This document shows, in pieces, positions 1 to 11,553 of a stretch of DNA of 64,000 nucleotides. Made by a program: the position numbers and the translations under genes. The stretch lies in the NCBI GenBank assembly GCA_047967505.1, contig CM106539.1; one strand, given 5' to 3'. The notes under the pieces were generated by a model, which had not been told where the DNA came from, searched no databases, and saw only the letters and a program-made list of their open reading frames with translations. This stretch comes from Dipteris shenzhenensis. Its lineage: Eukaryota > Polypodiophyta > Polypodiopsida > Gleicheniales. How positions within the stretch are numbered: the first letter of the stretch is position 1; each line of letters opens with the position of its first letter.

Positions 1-44
1 GTTTCTGATAAGCTGTACTTGGCTTTTCCCATCTTCATCAGCAT

Positions 45-785
45 CTAGACAGCTGGAATCTCTACCTCCAGTGGCAATAGTGCTTCCTTCCCATAAATTA
101 AATGAAAAGGTGAAAACTGAGTTCCCTCTTTTACTGCAATCCTGTATGCCCACAAAGCTGAAGGTAAAGCCTGATCCCAACTCTTCTCATTAGTCCTCAT
201 CATCTTAGCCAAGATATTTGAAACTTCCCCATTAAAACGCTCATTCATAGCATTGCATTGGGGTTAATAAGGAGTAGCATATTTGTGCTTGATTTTCAGT
301 TTTTCACAAAGTAAATCCATTAATTCACTCCTAAAGCCTTGTCCTCTGTCAGAAACCAATTCTAAGGGCATGCCGTAACGACAACAGATATCCTCATACA
401 CAAACTTGCAAACTGATTTTGCATTTACTGCTCGTACCGCTTTTGCTTCAGCCCATCGAGACAAATAATCAACAGCTGTGAGTAGGTAACAGTTCCCTCT
501 CGCTGTCATTGGTAGTGGACCAGCAGCATCGATTCCCCACTTCTCAAAAATATAAAAAGCAATCACTACATTTCTTAATTCTGGATGCAAGATCCTCTTT
601 CCCATTTGTTGACATTGAAAACAAGACATACACCAATGTCTTATATCTCTCTGTAAGGAAGGCCAAACATAGCCTTCTGTCAAAATCTTCCTTAACATGA
701 TCTTAAATGCAAAATGGCCACCATAGATGCCTTCATGATTTGCTTCCAGTATATGCTGGATCTCATCACACCAAGGTACTCGAGT
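45..785 (-). pseudogene. Ty3/gypsy integrase, broken
   Basis: The frame enters near 785 after a one-base shift from the RNase H frame. It shows an HHCC zinc finger (two His in ANHEGIYGGH, then CMSCFQC), followed by the rve core: first Asp in WGIDAAGP, second Asp in VSDRGQGF, and Glu in the MNERFNG segment. A stop at about 264 splits the core before the Glu, and another at 45 ends it. The DDE residues are still visible, but the frame is broken at three places. It would have joined retrotransposon cDNA to chromosomal DNA. Confidence 0.88.
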
Positions 786-1428
786 TTCTGAATATCAGGT
801 CAGCTCCTTTCATGTATGAAACATCACCAATCAAACAATAAGGCTGACTTGTCTTCAAGAACCTATATCTCTTTTGTTTGGGAACTTCTTCAGAAACTTT
901 TCCAGACAACAAAAACTTTTCCACCAAAGCCAAGAATTCTCTACCCCAATAAAGAGGTTCATGTACTCTCACTGCTTGTATATGTGGCTCAGCCAACTCT
1001 TGGGCAGTATTATGAGCCTCCAAGTTTAGACTCCTCTCTACATGATGCAAGCTCCAGGCCTCAAGCTGTTTCAACTGCTTCCTAATGACATTCAGCCAAC
1101 TCCTTAAATGCAAATGCTTTGTCTTCCAGACTCTCAAGATTTGCTTGACAACTATTAATGCATCACCCTTGATCATTAATCTCTTGATTCCCAAACTGAT
1201 ACATACCTTCAAGCCTTCATATAATGCTGCATATTCAGCTTCATTATTACTGCATGCTTTAAGCTGAATACCCAATTTATGAATCTGCCTCCCATCTGGA
1301 TCATGTACAACACCACCTCCTGAAGCTTTATTCAAGCTCTTCTTAAAAGACCCATCAAAAAACAGGGTATATGCATTATCTAATGGCTGCTCTTCCTCCT
1401 TTGCAGTATGCTCCTCAACTTCCTTCAC
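766..1428 (-). pseudogene. Archaeal-type RNase H of Tat-like gypsy element
   Basis: A run of about 220 codons. Residues 20-110 match the type I archaeal-like RNase H of Tat retrotransposons: FFDGSF (first catalytic Asp), SNNEAEYAALYEGL (catalytic Glu) and IKGDALIVVKQI (catalytic Asp). A domain of this type located after RT and before integrase is typical of plant Tat elements. The frame then runs into the integrase N-terminus through a one-base shift near 780. It is the least damaged pol segment here, but it sits in a dead element. Confidence 0.85.
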
Positions 1429-1499
1429 CAGAATCGGACGACTTTCTTTGTAAGTAACTCAGCCAGCGTAGCCCTGGTAGAGTCTTCAACAAGAAAAGT

Positions 1500-2105
1500 A
1501 AATGAAAACTCCTGCAGTTCAGTAATCCACTAAATCATGCTTCTTGAGAGGTGGGTGCTATTCAACAAATGAGGAAGTAAAGAGGAATTAGTGAGAACCA
1601 CAAAAGTTTGAGACAACAGATAAGAACGAAACCTTCTACAAGCATAAACCAAGCTGGCCAGAATCAATTGAGCTGCTGTGAATTCTCTTTCAGCCTCACT
1701 TTTTACCCGGCTTGCATAATAAACTGGCCTCATATACCTTGAGCCCTCTCCTTGCTGTAAAAGTATAGCCCCAATAGCATCAGGACCCACTGAAGGATTC
1801 ACATAGAAAGTTTTTTGGAAGTCTGGCACCTTCACACTTGAAATATGACCAAGCATCTCCTTCACTGCTTCAAATACTTCTTCACATTCACTTGTCCATT
1901 TCAGTGGCTCATGCTTCACCACCTGTTGAAGAGGATACAGCACCTGAGATAACATATGAACAAAATGAGACAAGTATTTCACCTTTTGCAAAAATGTGTG
2001 TAACTGTTTAGTGTTTGCGGGAGCGTCAAGCATAATCAACGCCTTGATTTTACTTGGGTCAGGTTCAATCCCCTGCTCAAAAACAATATGACCCAACACT
2101 TTCAT
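1500..2105 (-). pseudogene. Gypsy RT thumb/connection and RNase H remnant
   Basis: The segment begins at LGHIVFEQGIEPDPSKI, which is the end of the gypsy RT, and runs through the connection region into an RNase H-like stretch (FYVNPSVGPDAIGAILLQQ). The polymerase palm with its xxDD motif, normally about 130 residues upstream, is absent: the 180 bases between 2105 and 2285 hold only a short acidic open frame. A stop near 1530 separates it from more of the same protein (ELQEF, STRATLAELL) read down to about 1430. The palm loss is best explained by an internal deletion. Confidence 0.85.
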
Positions 2106-2284
2106 TCTTGTCCTTGCCAGATAACCACCTTTTCTTGCATTGATTCTTGAGAATTGTTGGGCTGCATAAACTTCTCCATTACTTCACCTCTGTCCTCCCC
2201 CTCTTCACTGCTTTCAGGTATCTCATTATGTTCTTTTTGCAGATTTTCTACTCCACCAATAAAAGCCACATCAACATCATCACT

Positions 2285-3203
2285 TCATGATGTAAAGCTG
2301 CTTTCTTCTTCACTGCTGGAATCACTTTCACTGCCCTGTTCCTCCCCTTTTTCTGGATCAGAAATTTCTGCCCTACTAACCATATCAAATCTCATTCTCT
2401 TTTGTGAAAGAGCATGAACAGTAATCACCCCATTTTTCCAATCTTGAATTGCCCCCACCCTGCGTAACCAAGGTCTCCCAAGAATCAGAGGATAAGCCCC
2501 TAAACCAGCTGGCATCACATGGAAATCCATCTTGCAATGCACCTTAAAAGCTTCCACATCCAATTCAGCCACAATCCCCAAAGTCTTGAATTTTGCATGG
2601 TTAGCCATCCGAATCCGAAACCTTGAAGGAGAAGAGATCTTCAATCCTAATTTCTCAGCACATGCCTGAGTCATCACACATATTTGGGCTCCCCCATCAA
2701 TATATGCCTCACCAAGCTCCTTCCCTTTATGCCAGGCCTCCACTGAGGGCAAAAGATATGAAAGCTCATACATAGACATCAACTTCACTGTCTTCTTTCG
2801 AGCAGCCCTATTGCCAGGATTCACTGCTCGCCTCCATTCCTTCTTCAATTTGGGACACAAGCTGATCATTTGCCCAAAAGTAATATCAGGCTTTCTCCTG
2901 GAGAGATCTCCGACAAGATCATTCTCCTTGTTCTCTTCCAATAGGATAATCAAACACCTTGTATTTTCTTTTGGGATTGTTAGCTCTTTTGCTCTTCTTC
3001 CTTTGATAAGTGACCACCTCTTCAGCATGCTCTTCCTGCCTTGCACTCGCACTAGCTTCTTCTTGACGGACTCTTTTCCCTACAGGCATAACCTCTGCAT
3101 CATCATCCTCTATTCCGAGTAACCTCACAAGCTCTCCTTTGCCCTTTTCTTCAGCAGTGAATTTACCATTACCACTCGATTGACCTGCTTCCTCTACCTG
3201 CAC
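2285..3203 (-). pseudogene. Gypsy retropepsin-like protease and upstream linker
   Basis: The 255-codon frame 3052-2285 has a retropepsin fold signature: AYIDGGAQICVMT (active-site D-G/S-G) at residues ~117-130 and LILGRPWLRRVGA (hydrophobic-G-R-P-W-L flap partner) about 75 residues later, then an acidic serine/glutamate tail. A second frame, 3203-2919, overlaps its start and encodes a Lys/Glu-rich linker (KRKYKVFDYPIGREQ), so gag and protease were once fused or frameshifted here. In life the enzyme would cleave the Gag-Pol polyprotein. Confidence 0.8.
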
Positions 3204-3281
3204 ATTATGATCATCACTCCTGTTATTCAGCGCTGGTGGCAGTGGATAAATATCTTCCCCCTCTCGAGGTGGGTTATCACC

Positions 3282-4404
3282 TTATGAACTAAAATGACCA
3301 ATAACTCCACACTTAAAACATTGCACATTGGGAGCATAAACCCCTCGTCCTCTTCCCGCTTGCCACGGAGTTGAACCACCAGATAAAGGCAATCCACCTA
3401 TACCCCTCCCTGCTGGAGCCCTACCACTCATCAAATTCAGAGAAAGATTCTTCATAAGTTTTGACATATCATGAATCTCTTCCTTCATGGATTCTTCCTT
3501 TTTGGGTTTTGACTTAAATGGCTCATCCGGCAAAGGAAATGTAGCAGTAGGATTAGCCTGCACCATAGGAAGCTCACTACTAAGGTGTATCAATCTCTTT
3601 TGTTTCCTTTCCTTTCCTTTTCCGTGGCTACTCTCAGAGCATCCTCAAAAGTGGGCATTTTCTTACATTCCACCTTAATTCGAATTTCAGACTTTAGTCC
3701 AGTTATGAACCTGTCCTTCTTTATCACCCGAGGAGGCACCTCTGGCAGCAAAGCAGTCTGCCATCTATTCCACAAGATAGTAAACCTTCCCGAGCATTCA
3801 TCCATTGACTAGTGTGAGTTCTGCTGCAAAGCACACAGCTCTCTCCACAACCCATCAGCATCATGCACACATGCGAACCGTGCCAAAAAGGCAGCCCTCA
3901 CCTCAGCATAACTCGGATTTCTATGAACCCTTTGCTCATAAAGGCAACCAGCTTGGAACTCTTGCAACCAATTTCGAGCCTCTCCCATTAAGCAAAAGGA
4001 AAGAAACTACAAAAGCACTTCAGGAGCATTTCTGTCTTTGATTAAAGCAATGAACTCCATACTCTCAATGAACCTCTCAGGATCTTCATTGAGCAACCCA
4101 TAAAATCTGGGAAATTCATGAGCCATCTTGTACATAGGAAAACAAATCACCCCAAAACAAATAAATCTATTCCAGTAGTGCTCTGACTTGTAGCTAACTC
4201 AAATCTCTGTTTCTTCAGGGCAATCTTCTTGCGAACTTTCTTAATTATTGCTTGGAAACGAATCACTCGAAGCTTGTGATCAATGCAATTCTGCCTTCTA
4301 TGCCCACACCCACTACATAACTCACAATGTATCACCGCATGCGAGGCGTTGTCTTCATAGCTCATCAAATTACACCCAAGATTAAGAAGAGAATCTTCAA
4401 CCAA
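3282..4404 (-). pseudogene. Gypsy Gag remnant with broken zinc knuckle
   Basis: Three frame segments (4404-4147, 3805-3590, 3593-3282) carry the capsid-like part (FEDALRVATEKERKG, a typical end of the retrotransposon gag domain) and a zinc knuckle CFKCGVIGH. The knuckle lacks its last cysteine because the frame hits TAA at 3282 immediately after it. Gag normally packages element RNA. The parts are out of frame with each other and cannot yield one protein. Confidence 0.72.
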
Positions 4405-4500
4405 CCCACAAAAAATAGATTAAATCTCACCCAACCCTTCCAAGCTGTCTTGTTTCAAGTGCACACTATCTCAATCCAAGACCCACAGTGTTTTTGTGAG

Positions 4501-4518
4501 TCTCCAGCAAGATCGCCA
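4501..4518 (-). promoter_or_regulatory. Probable primer-binding site (tRNA PBS) of the gypsy element
   Basis: The minus strand reads TGGCGATCTTGCTGGAGA just upstream of gag. A TGGCG start and this 18-nt form resemble the PBS of Athila/Tat elements. An 'aaaagga' spacer and a TG (plus strand, 4526), expected at the inner LTR edge, follow. Confidence 0.55.
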
Positions 4519-4525
4519 AAAAGGA

Positions 4526-5950
4526 TGACAAAAGAAAAGGGGGAAAACCGGACAGCCCCTAAGCAATCTAGAATAGCTCAATGACCTTACCCACTCCTCC
4601 CAAAACAAAGGAAATGCTCCCTCACTAACAAGACTTCAGATATTTTATCCAAGAGTGAATCATTTAACGGGAAAAAAGTGACAAAAAGACACTTGATTTA
4701 TTCAAGAGAGGTTCTCTTCATTACAAGATTGAAACACTCCAAAGAACACTTCATGTACTTTAGGATGTAACTCAAGGAATAAATATATCACACCACTTCC
4801 GAAGTACACCTTGGAATGAATGAACTGAGCCGGGAACCAAGTAGATTAGAACACCAAGTGAGGCTCTCAAGACTAGAGCGCTTACACCACTTCAGAGTAA
4901 GGTATCCGGGCACCACTACCACAACAAATAATCACAAGACAACATAGATCTTGCTGTTAATTTAAAAAAACAATCCCCAGAACAGAGAGCACTCAATCCA
5001 CCAATGAATCTCACTCCTACAATCAAAATTCCCAAGACGTCACTTCAGAAAAAAACAGTGAATCCTTTGCAGATTTGAAGGTACACCAGCCTGTCAACAC
5101 CAAATGAGAACTCCAACCAGAGGTAGGCTGAATCAAACTATTCGATTCTGGAAACTCAGCAGCTTCACACCCACAAACGATCCTTCTCCTGATTGCCAGG
5201 AGTCATAGAATAGCAACAAGTAGATACACGATCCCAAGGCCCAAACATCTTTTTCAACCCAACATCAACTAGAAGCGATCAGCCTAGAAGAATCGAAACG
5301 CTTTCTCTGAGCAGCATCAATCACAACTGACTCTCGTACAACTTGCTCGATCAACAGAAAGAAATGGGAATCAGCTCCTTTAGATTCTTGTTCCTTCTTT
5401 CCTGACGAACTCTTCACGCCCTCTTTGCAGCAGCAAATTGATGCAGACCAGCACGCTACTTCATTCGTCAAAAACCCACGTACATATCAAGAGATGAATA
5501 CCTTCAGGACCGAAATGATGAGCGATGGCTTCACTTTCTTGCTGGTGTCCAGAGAATGAAGAAAAAAAGCCGCCTCCTTTGGTAAGAGATGTCGATCCAG
5601 CCCACAAATCCTCTTTGCAATCTTCCACAATCAGTAACATCATTGCATGGCCTCTAGCAACTACATTAGGTGTCGATTCTTCCCCCAGGTGGAGCACTGA
5701 AATCAGCACGTCGATCATCCTTCTCCACATCGCATAGGTTTCCGGAATTCTTTTACCCACGTATCATTTTCGATTTCTTCCTTGCCTGGAGTAACCTTGG
5801 CATACATTCTCATTTTTCTCCAAAGGTTTTTTACCACTCTCCTTTGCTTACATAGAATCACCCCATGGCCCCCTAGGCACACTTTCTACACACACTTTTC
5901 ACATGCAATTTTGCCCTGTATGCAAACCCACAAGAACCAGCTAAAAGCCC
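4526..5950 (-). repeat. Probable 5' LTR of the minus-strand gypsy element
   Basis: This is a non-coding stretch between the PBS and unrelated DNA. It begins with TG on the plus strand (CA end of the LTR on the minus strand). No second LTR is inside the window to define the outer edge, so the right border is a guess. Short frames within it (5265-5760) look random. Confidence 0.4.
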
Positions 5951-6250
5951 CTTGACCTGGCAACAAAAAAACCTCAAAATCCCATCCCATCATGAACACG
6001 GTGACCCAGAGAAAAACCCCACAATTACACATAATTTTGGACACATGACCCTTGGATACCCTTGCTCTGATGTGATTGGTGAACCACTTGGAGATTCATC
6101 ATCTCCCATTGGGGCCCTTGCAGAGTTTTATTCAACTTTAAAAAAATATTTACATCACATCATATATATTTTTTTGAAAAATGTCCTTGGAACAAAAAAG
6201 CCCCATCATCTGCTAGCTAAGTGTACCTATGTGCCTACCCCTTATTATGT
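5951..6250. other. Unassigned spacer
   Basis: Sequence between the gypsy LTR and the LINE. I see no coding or repeat structure that I recognise. Confidence 0.4.
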
Positions 6251-6255
6251 ATAGT

Positions 6256-6590
6256 GCACAAGAGCTTACTACATTTTTTGACCTATCAACATGCATGTTC
6301 CTCTCTCCGTACGACAGATATGAGTGGTCTCAAGTGTGTTTTGAACAAGATAGCTACACGTCCAGAGCCTCGTACTCCACTATCTCTCCTCATTTCTCTC
6401 CTATGAGCAGACTCCCAGATGTACCCTCACTATGGGCAGGCCTCTCTTTGGGCTCTCATGTGTCTCAGTGTAGAAGATGATGTCTCTGCCTGTGTATGTC
6501 TCCGAGAAGCCACCTGGGTCGGACCAAAGTGTACTATTACAGCTCCATACAGCCATACTCAACTTGTTTTGTGCACTCTTCTCCCGGCTC
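6256..6590 (-). pseudogene. L1-like LINE ORF2 endonuclease fragment
   Basis: On the minus strand, directly after ORF1, broken frames read GRDIIFYTETHESPKRGLP (6456-6470 encode TETHE) and then GSGRVAILFKTH. These match the start of an apurinic-type LINE endonuclease, with its TE-T/H active-site motif and the GSGGVAxLF strand. Stops and at least one frameshift break it, and nothing of the RT follows, so the element is truncated at about 6250. Confidence 0.7.
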
Positions 6591-6598
6591 TTATACCA

Positions 6599-7501
6599 TC
6601 ATAGTTCACCCTCTTCCTTCTCCCCTTCTCCCTTGTCCCCTCTATCAACTCTTTCTCGAATAATCACTTTGCCATCGCTATAGGCAGCCCATTTCCCTGC
6701 ATCTCTTGCTGCCATAACCCGCACCATCCCCTCTCTCCGATGCTCCTGCTGTAATAGCGTGAGATCGTCATCCAAATATATTCTGGTCCCTTTCAAGGTT
6801 GCCCTCATGCCCATGAGGGTGGACCTATCCATAGCTATTCGTAGTTTCATTACTAGTGGTCTTGTTGGAGCTTCAACTTTACCAACCCTCCATGCTGTCT
6901 CGCACGTAAGGTTGACTCCCATTTTAGTGAACAAGGTCTTGGCATCGGACATAGGGGTGTCTCCAACTGTTAGGCCTCTGACCAGGACATTCAAGGCCTT
7001 GTTGCTCCTCCTTTTCTCTTCCTTCAGGGCTTCAGAGATGATCTCTTTCTTGGGGGCTGCTGCACCCTTCTTAACCACATTCTTCCATTCTAGTATATTT
7101 GCATTACCTTTAGTGATGTGCTGTGTGAACTCAGCATGCTTCCCTTGTATGGTCGTCTGTAGCACTGCCATCTTCTTCTTAAGCTTCTCATTCTCGGCTC
7201 TCTCTTCCATTGCCTTGCACGTACCTTCTGGTATCCTCTACATATCCCTCAATTGCTGTAATTCTGTCCCCATGGCCTGCATTTTGTCATTGAGGTTGAC
7301 CTTCTCACCTTCCCATGTCTCCTTCTCCTTTTCCCATTCGTCCTTCTTCCCTTTCTCCTTCCGCCATTCTTCTTGCATACGCCGCTCTTGCTTCTTGATT
7401 TCATTTAGGGTCTTGTCAATATGTTTCTTTAAAACGGAAACGGGGAAAAGGGTGTGGAGAGATCGATCTTGGAGGAGCTCCCGTCTCCTATTGCCCACCA
7501 C
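6599..7501 (-). pseudogene. LINE ORF1 with coiled coil and RRM/CTD-like region
   Basis: One frame of 300 codons with a single internal TAG (7238-7240). Residues 15-150 are Lys/Glu-rich heptad sequence predicted to be coiled coil. Residues ~165-290 have the layout of the L1 ORF1p RNA-binding part: NVLVRGLTVGDT, then TCETAWRVGK, PLVMKLRI, and the C-terminal GTRIYLDDDLTLLQQEHR followed by GKWAAYSDGKVIIRE. L1 ORF1 proteins form trimers and chaperone LINE RNA. Seed-plant LINEs usually carry a DUF4283/zinc-knuckle ORF1 instead (see 15104-16804), so this is another lineage. The matching endonuclease lies immediately downstream. Confidence 0.68.
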
Positions 7502-7639
7502 CGCCTGTCGCCATCACCCAGCCCTTGGCAGCGCCCTGCCCCCTTGGCCGCGCCCTGCTGCCTTGACCGTGCAGGCTCCCTTGGCAGCGCCCTGCTCATG
7601 TCGCCCCCCTTCAGCCCTCTCGCGTCGCGCCCCCCCTTC

Positions 7640-8218
7640 TTCCTTACTCCAAGTGTAACAATAGAAGGAATACCTAACTTATCATCAAGGCTCTGTTTTG
7701 AGCCACTGGATTCACCATCCACATAAGAGTGACCTGCATTCACATCAACCATGGGCTGATCTACTTTCTCTTTTCCCCTTCATGATACTTGCATAGATAC
7801 TTGCATACCACTATCTGCATTGCTTTGAGAAGATTCTCTTGATTTCAATCTGCATGTCCATGGCAAAGTATGTGAACCATTGCTAGAGGACACTACATGT
7901 CCACTAATATTTTGTGATTGCTGCTGTGAATTTTGGGCAGCATTACCATTTTGTGCATCTACATCATCAATCACATTTACTAGTTTATACTAGCTGCTCA
8001 TCTCATCAAAAACAACATCTCTGCTCACTATAAACTTACGAGTAGAAGGGTTATAGCATCTATACCCTTTCTGCTATAGAGAATAACCAATAAAGATGCA
8101 CTTCTCAGCTTTTGGATCCAACTTGGATCTCAACTCATCTGGCACTTGAACATAGGCAATGCAACCAAAAACTTTCAAATGAGAAGTATCCGGTTTCCTA
8201 CCAGTATACCTCTCCTCT
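7640..8218 (-). mobile_element. Ty1/copia integrase C-terminal fragment
   Basis: The minus strand from 8218 reads PEERYTGRKP, then HLKVFGCIAYVQVPDELRSK, EKCIFIGYS, KGYRCYNPSTRKFIVSRDVV and FDE. This is the diagnostic C-terminal end of copia integrase (GYxxxxKGYRxYNP). The frame passes through two stops, then a low-complexity linker, and ends near 7640 in IPSIVTLGVRK, the usual lead-in to RT. RT is absent. The fragment is cut at 8218 by a LINE in the opposite orientation and at ~7640 by a GC-rich stretch. Confidence 0.85.
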
Positions 8219-10140
8219 GGTATCTGCCTATCCGGCAGGAGCAGGAGCTTCTGGACACTGAGTTTGCTGACGACACGGCACTGACAGTCAGAGGAGATGC
8301 ATATAGTCTTGCTACTGCTGCAGATTCAATTGACAAGTTCTGCCTAGCCTCAGGGGGACTTGTCAATTCCCAGAGGCACCTCCACGAGATATCTAGGCTT
8401 CTAGGTTGGCATTGAGGTGTCCCCGACGCAGCAGTTTGCCCCAGTTCTTGAGAGCATCCGGAGAAAGCTAGCCTACTGGAGTACAGCTAGACTTTCTTTG
8501 GCCGGAAGAGTGCTGGTACTCAACAGGTTCTACTAGCGACTATGTGGTACGTTGCGTCATGTTGGTGCTTTCATGCCGACTCGATCCGTCATGTGAGGAG
8601 ATTGCTCCGGAACTTTCTGTGGAGTGCTGGCGACGGTTCTGAGGACACTAGGGCCAGGGTTTCATGGGATGCTATCACTTTACCCTCCTCGCAGGGAGGA
8701 CTTGGGGTCGGTATCAGGGATCTTCCCCTGGTACAGAACTTAGGACTCCCTTGGCCAGATGGCATGCTCAGGGGGTTGTGACAGTCGGAGATTGGTTCAG
8801 GGGAGGTGTGGAGATGTCAGAGGAGGAGATAAGAGATAGACACGGGCCACTTGGACAAATTACTGCCACCAGATTACTGATCATGAGAGCTATTCCTCAA
8901 GAGTGGAGGGATATGCTTACAGATCCAGCCTATGTTCATCCCATCTCTAGTTGGTTAGGTTGTTTTAGTGAGACAGGGCTATGCATTGGAGTTCGTTTAG
9001 GACCGGCACCGTTTACTTATTTTGAGACGGACTCCTCTCACAGATTGTATCCCACTCAGCCCCTGGATCGACAGGAGCTCCTTTGGCAGAGAGTCAGGGT
9101 CATTGGTTGCTTGGGTAAGGAATGGGCCACAAATCCTTCCAGGTTGACCATTGCAGAGGATCCTAGATGGAGACTTTGGATTTTTCAGGGTTGACCTCTT
9201 GCGGAGCTCGACTGGGACCCAGGTGAGTGGGCGTGGCCTGCTCTGGTGGCAGGTGTTCGTCCTCTTTCCTTTTTCCAGTACTCGACGAGGGCAGGTTACA
9301 GGCTTCAGCAGAGAGATTCTCATCACCTACCATCTGCCTCACAGCATTGGCACGCATAGGGACTTACTGCAGAGCTCTTGCTGCGCTACTGGACTCACTT
9401 TTGGGGCATCAGTAGAGCCAGGAAAGTCTCCTACTTTCTTTGGCTCACTATACATAGGGGTATACCTATGGGTACTTGGCTTCAGCAGATGGGTAGACCC
9501 TCCTTGTGTATGCGTTGTCAGCTTGCAGAGGAATCTAGTAAGCATTGTTTATGGAGCTGCCCCAGCTCTAGAGTGGTATGGACAGGTATCTTCAGGTTGT
9601 TCTCATATGTTACATCCGAGTCCTTTCTAATGACATGGGGCGCTGCCCTTTGGGGGAGAGGATCTGGAGCCTTTGCTCTCTTTGAGTCAGAGCCAGGAGA
9701 TCACGGTTTCTTCATGCAGCGTCGCCAAAGACGGGGTCCCACAGAGGTCAGCATCATGGAGCCGCAGGATTTACTTTTGGTACCTGTACCAGCTTAGGAT
9801 TCCATGCCTACTTCACGTGCAGGGTCAGCCTGGGAGGTGATTTCCAGCATTACCCTATGGCGGATATGGTGTTCGCGATGTTCTTTTGTCCTTGGGGAGA
9901 TTATCTTCACTCTTAGGAGTCAGTGGGAGCGGTGTACAGGCACCTCTTTGGCAGCTCGTGGGAAACTGTTATCCTTCATGAGGACATGGGACTGCTCATT
10001 ATTTTTTCATTTGACCCCTTTTGGGATGTCGTGGCATTTTAGACCACCACCATGGTTTTTTTGCTACATTGTTGAGGCTAGGGATAGAGTACTTTCTCTC
10101 CCACCTGTTGTATGATTCGTTTTGAATGGAATATATCACT
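8219..10140 (+). pseudogene. Plant LINE ORF2 fragment: RT C-terminus and zf-RVT
   Basis: Several plus-strand frames together read as the 3' half of a plant LINE ORF2. FADDTALTVRGDA (8260s) is the RT catalytic motif. It is followed by a thumb-like LESIRRKLAYWSTARLSLAG and RNFLWS...GGLGV. A zinc-binding zf-RVT domain comes next (KVSYFLWLTIHRG, CMRCQLAEESSKHCLWSC; 9420-9590), and the usual W-R-I-W-C tail lies near 9850. Frames change at about 8415, 8670 and 9300. The endonuclease and fingers are missing, as expected of a 5'-truncated insertion into the copia fragment. It ends near an A-rich stretch at ~10150. Confidence 0.85.
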
Positions 10141-10948
10141 TTTTCTTTTTAAAAAAATATGTGTCTTTTCTGCCATCAATGCCACATTAGTGGTCTCAAG
10201 GCTATCGACCTTTTCGATCAAGGCCAAGAAAATTTTGCTGAGGTGGGTCAATACCTTAGAGGTATTCTTGGGGGGTGATCCTGCCATGTACACTTGCATT
10301 GCACTTTTGCCTTAACATAGCTCTGTGTCGTCATGTTCCGACAGTTGATTTGCTTATTTTTTTTGCCCTGATCTCTAAGTTTCTTTTTGCAGTTTGTTGA
10401 TGGAGTGGAGGCAACAGCTCACGGGGGACCTGGGGCACCTTCTTGGTCTTCGGGTTCAGTTCGGGGGGCTTCTATGCTCTGTCATAGGCCGGGGGGCCTA
10501 CGTGCCCCTGGTACAAAAATTCAAGGGCCTTATTGGCCCTGGTGCCAGCCACGACAGGCCATAGGGCCTTTGCTGAGCTGTATTGCGCAGGTAAAGCAGC
10601 CGCTAAGCTGCTGTGGTAGGCGGGAGGTAGGCTAGTGGCGGAGTAGGTAGGCGCGGGCTATAGGAGGTGGCGCAACAAGCTAGGCTAGGGAGGCGGGGCT
10701 AGGGGCTGGGTATGGTTTTATCCTTCTGGAACAAATCGCAGCAGACATGGGTCACTCTGCAGGGCTGAAAACCCAATTTGCAACAGATTCTTGGCCTCTT
10801 GGATCACTTCGCAGCAAGCCAGGAACACTTGGGTGGCCTGCGAATCCAAATCGCAGCAAGAGATGGCTCATGGTGGCTGGAAAACAGATAGCAGCAAGAT
10901 TTCTCTTTCTCAAGATCTCACATGTGCAAAGGGGACAGAGTTTTAGGT
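10141..10948. other. GC-rich spacer, no recognised gene
   Basis: From 10390 to 10700 the sequence is much richer in GC than its surroundings. A plus-strand frame at 10390-10560 (MEWRQQLTGDLGHLLGL) is open but unrecognised. Phrases like 'cgcagcaag' recur at 10735-10900 with loose spacing. The TE of origin was not identified. Confidence 0.35.
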
Positions 10949-11553
10949 GCTAGAATAATTTGCCATTCAGCCTGGAGAAGTGGGGGAGTAGTAGGAGGAA
11001 TTCGCAGAACAAGGGGGAAGACTTGAAGGGAGAGAGAGGCAATACACCACACTAGGGGCCAGAAATAAGGGTGAAAGTCTTTATTGCAATAGAAAATAAC
11101 TTTGTACAATTGGCTCTGAGAAAAGCATGAAGCTGAGTACAACCTTGAATGAATCTAGGGGCTCTGAGGCCCCTTCTTTTATAGACTTGGCCTAGCTAAA
11201 AGCTAGACTTGCTTTTCTAAAGGTAAACTGAGCTTTCCTGTTTTGCCGCTTTGGGGCAGCTTTTGGATCCTTTTAAGAACCCCATGGGGCCTTCTTTAAT
11301 GGTACCATCTTGCCTGGTGCTTTTTGCCACTTTACTCCATCATTTTTAAACCTTTTAGCACTCTTCCAAGTCCTACACGAATACCAACACTTTAATCCAT
11401 TAAAGGTTAGCGAAATGCATCCATTCCTAGTTCTTGGACTAATCCTAGTCCCTTGTGGGCATGCCCACAGTTCTCTTTTACCATTTCAAAGCAAAAGTAA
11501 AATAATAACTTATTCTTAATTAACCAAAGTCAACATTCTTTGACCAGAGTCAA
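10949..11553 (-). repeat. Probable solo LTR with TATA box and poly(A) signal
   Basis: Read on the minus strand, the region has a TATAAAAG box (11176-11183), a transcript-start-like stretch about 30 bp later, and AATAAAG about 110 bp after that, the layout of a plant LTR. Candidate ends are TGACTCTGG... and ...CTAGCA. I could not find matching 5-bp target duplications, so the edges are tentative. There is no internal region next to it. Confidence 0.45.

Larger units (their letters stand above)
1..4518 (-). mobile_element. Degenerate Ty3/gypsy (Tat/Athila-like) retrotransposon internal region
   Basis: Read on the minus strand the order is PBS, gag, protease, RT remnant, connection/RNase H, a second RNase H, then integrase, which is the gypsy order. 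An extra archaeal-type RNase H between RT and integrase is the hallmark of the Tat lineage. Frames are interrupted by stops and shifts throughout, and the RT palm is missing, so the copy cannot act on its own. The 3' LTR would lie left of the window. Confidence 0.9.

Noticed and set aside
6759-7658. 299-codon plus-strand frame
   Set aside because: Antisense shadow of the LINE ORF1, which has recognisable domains on the minus strand.
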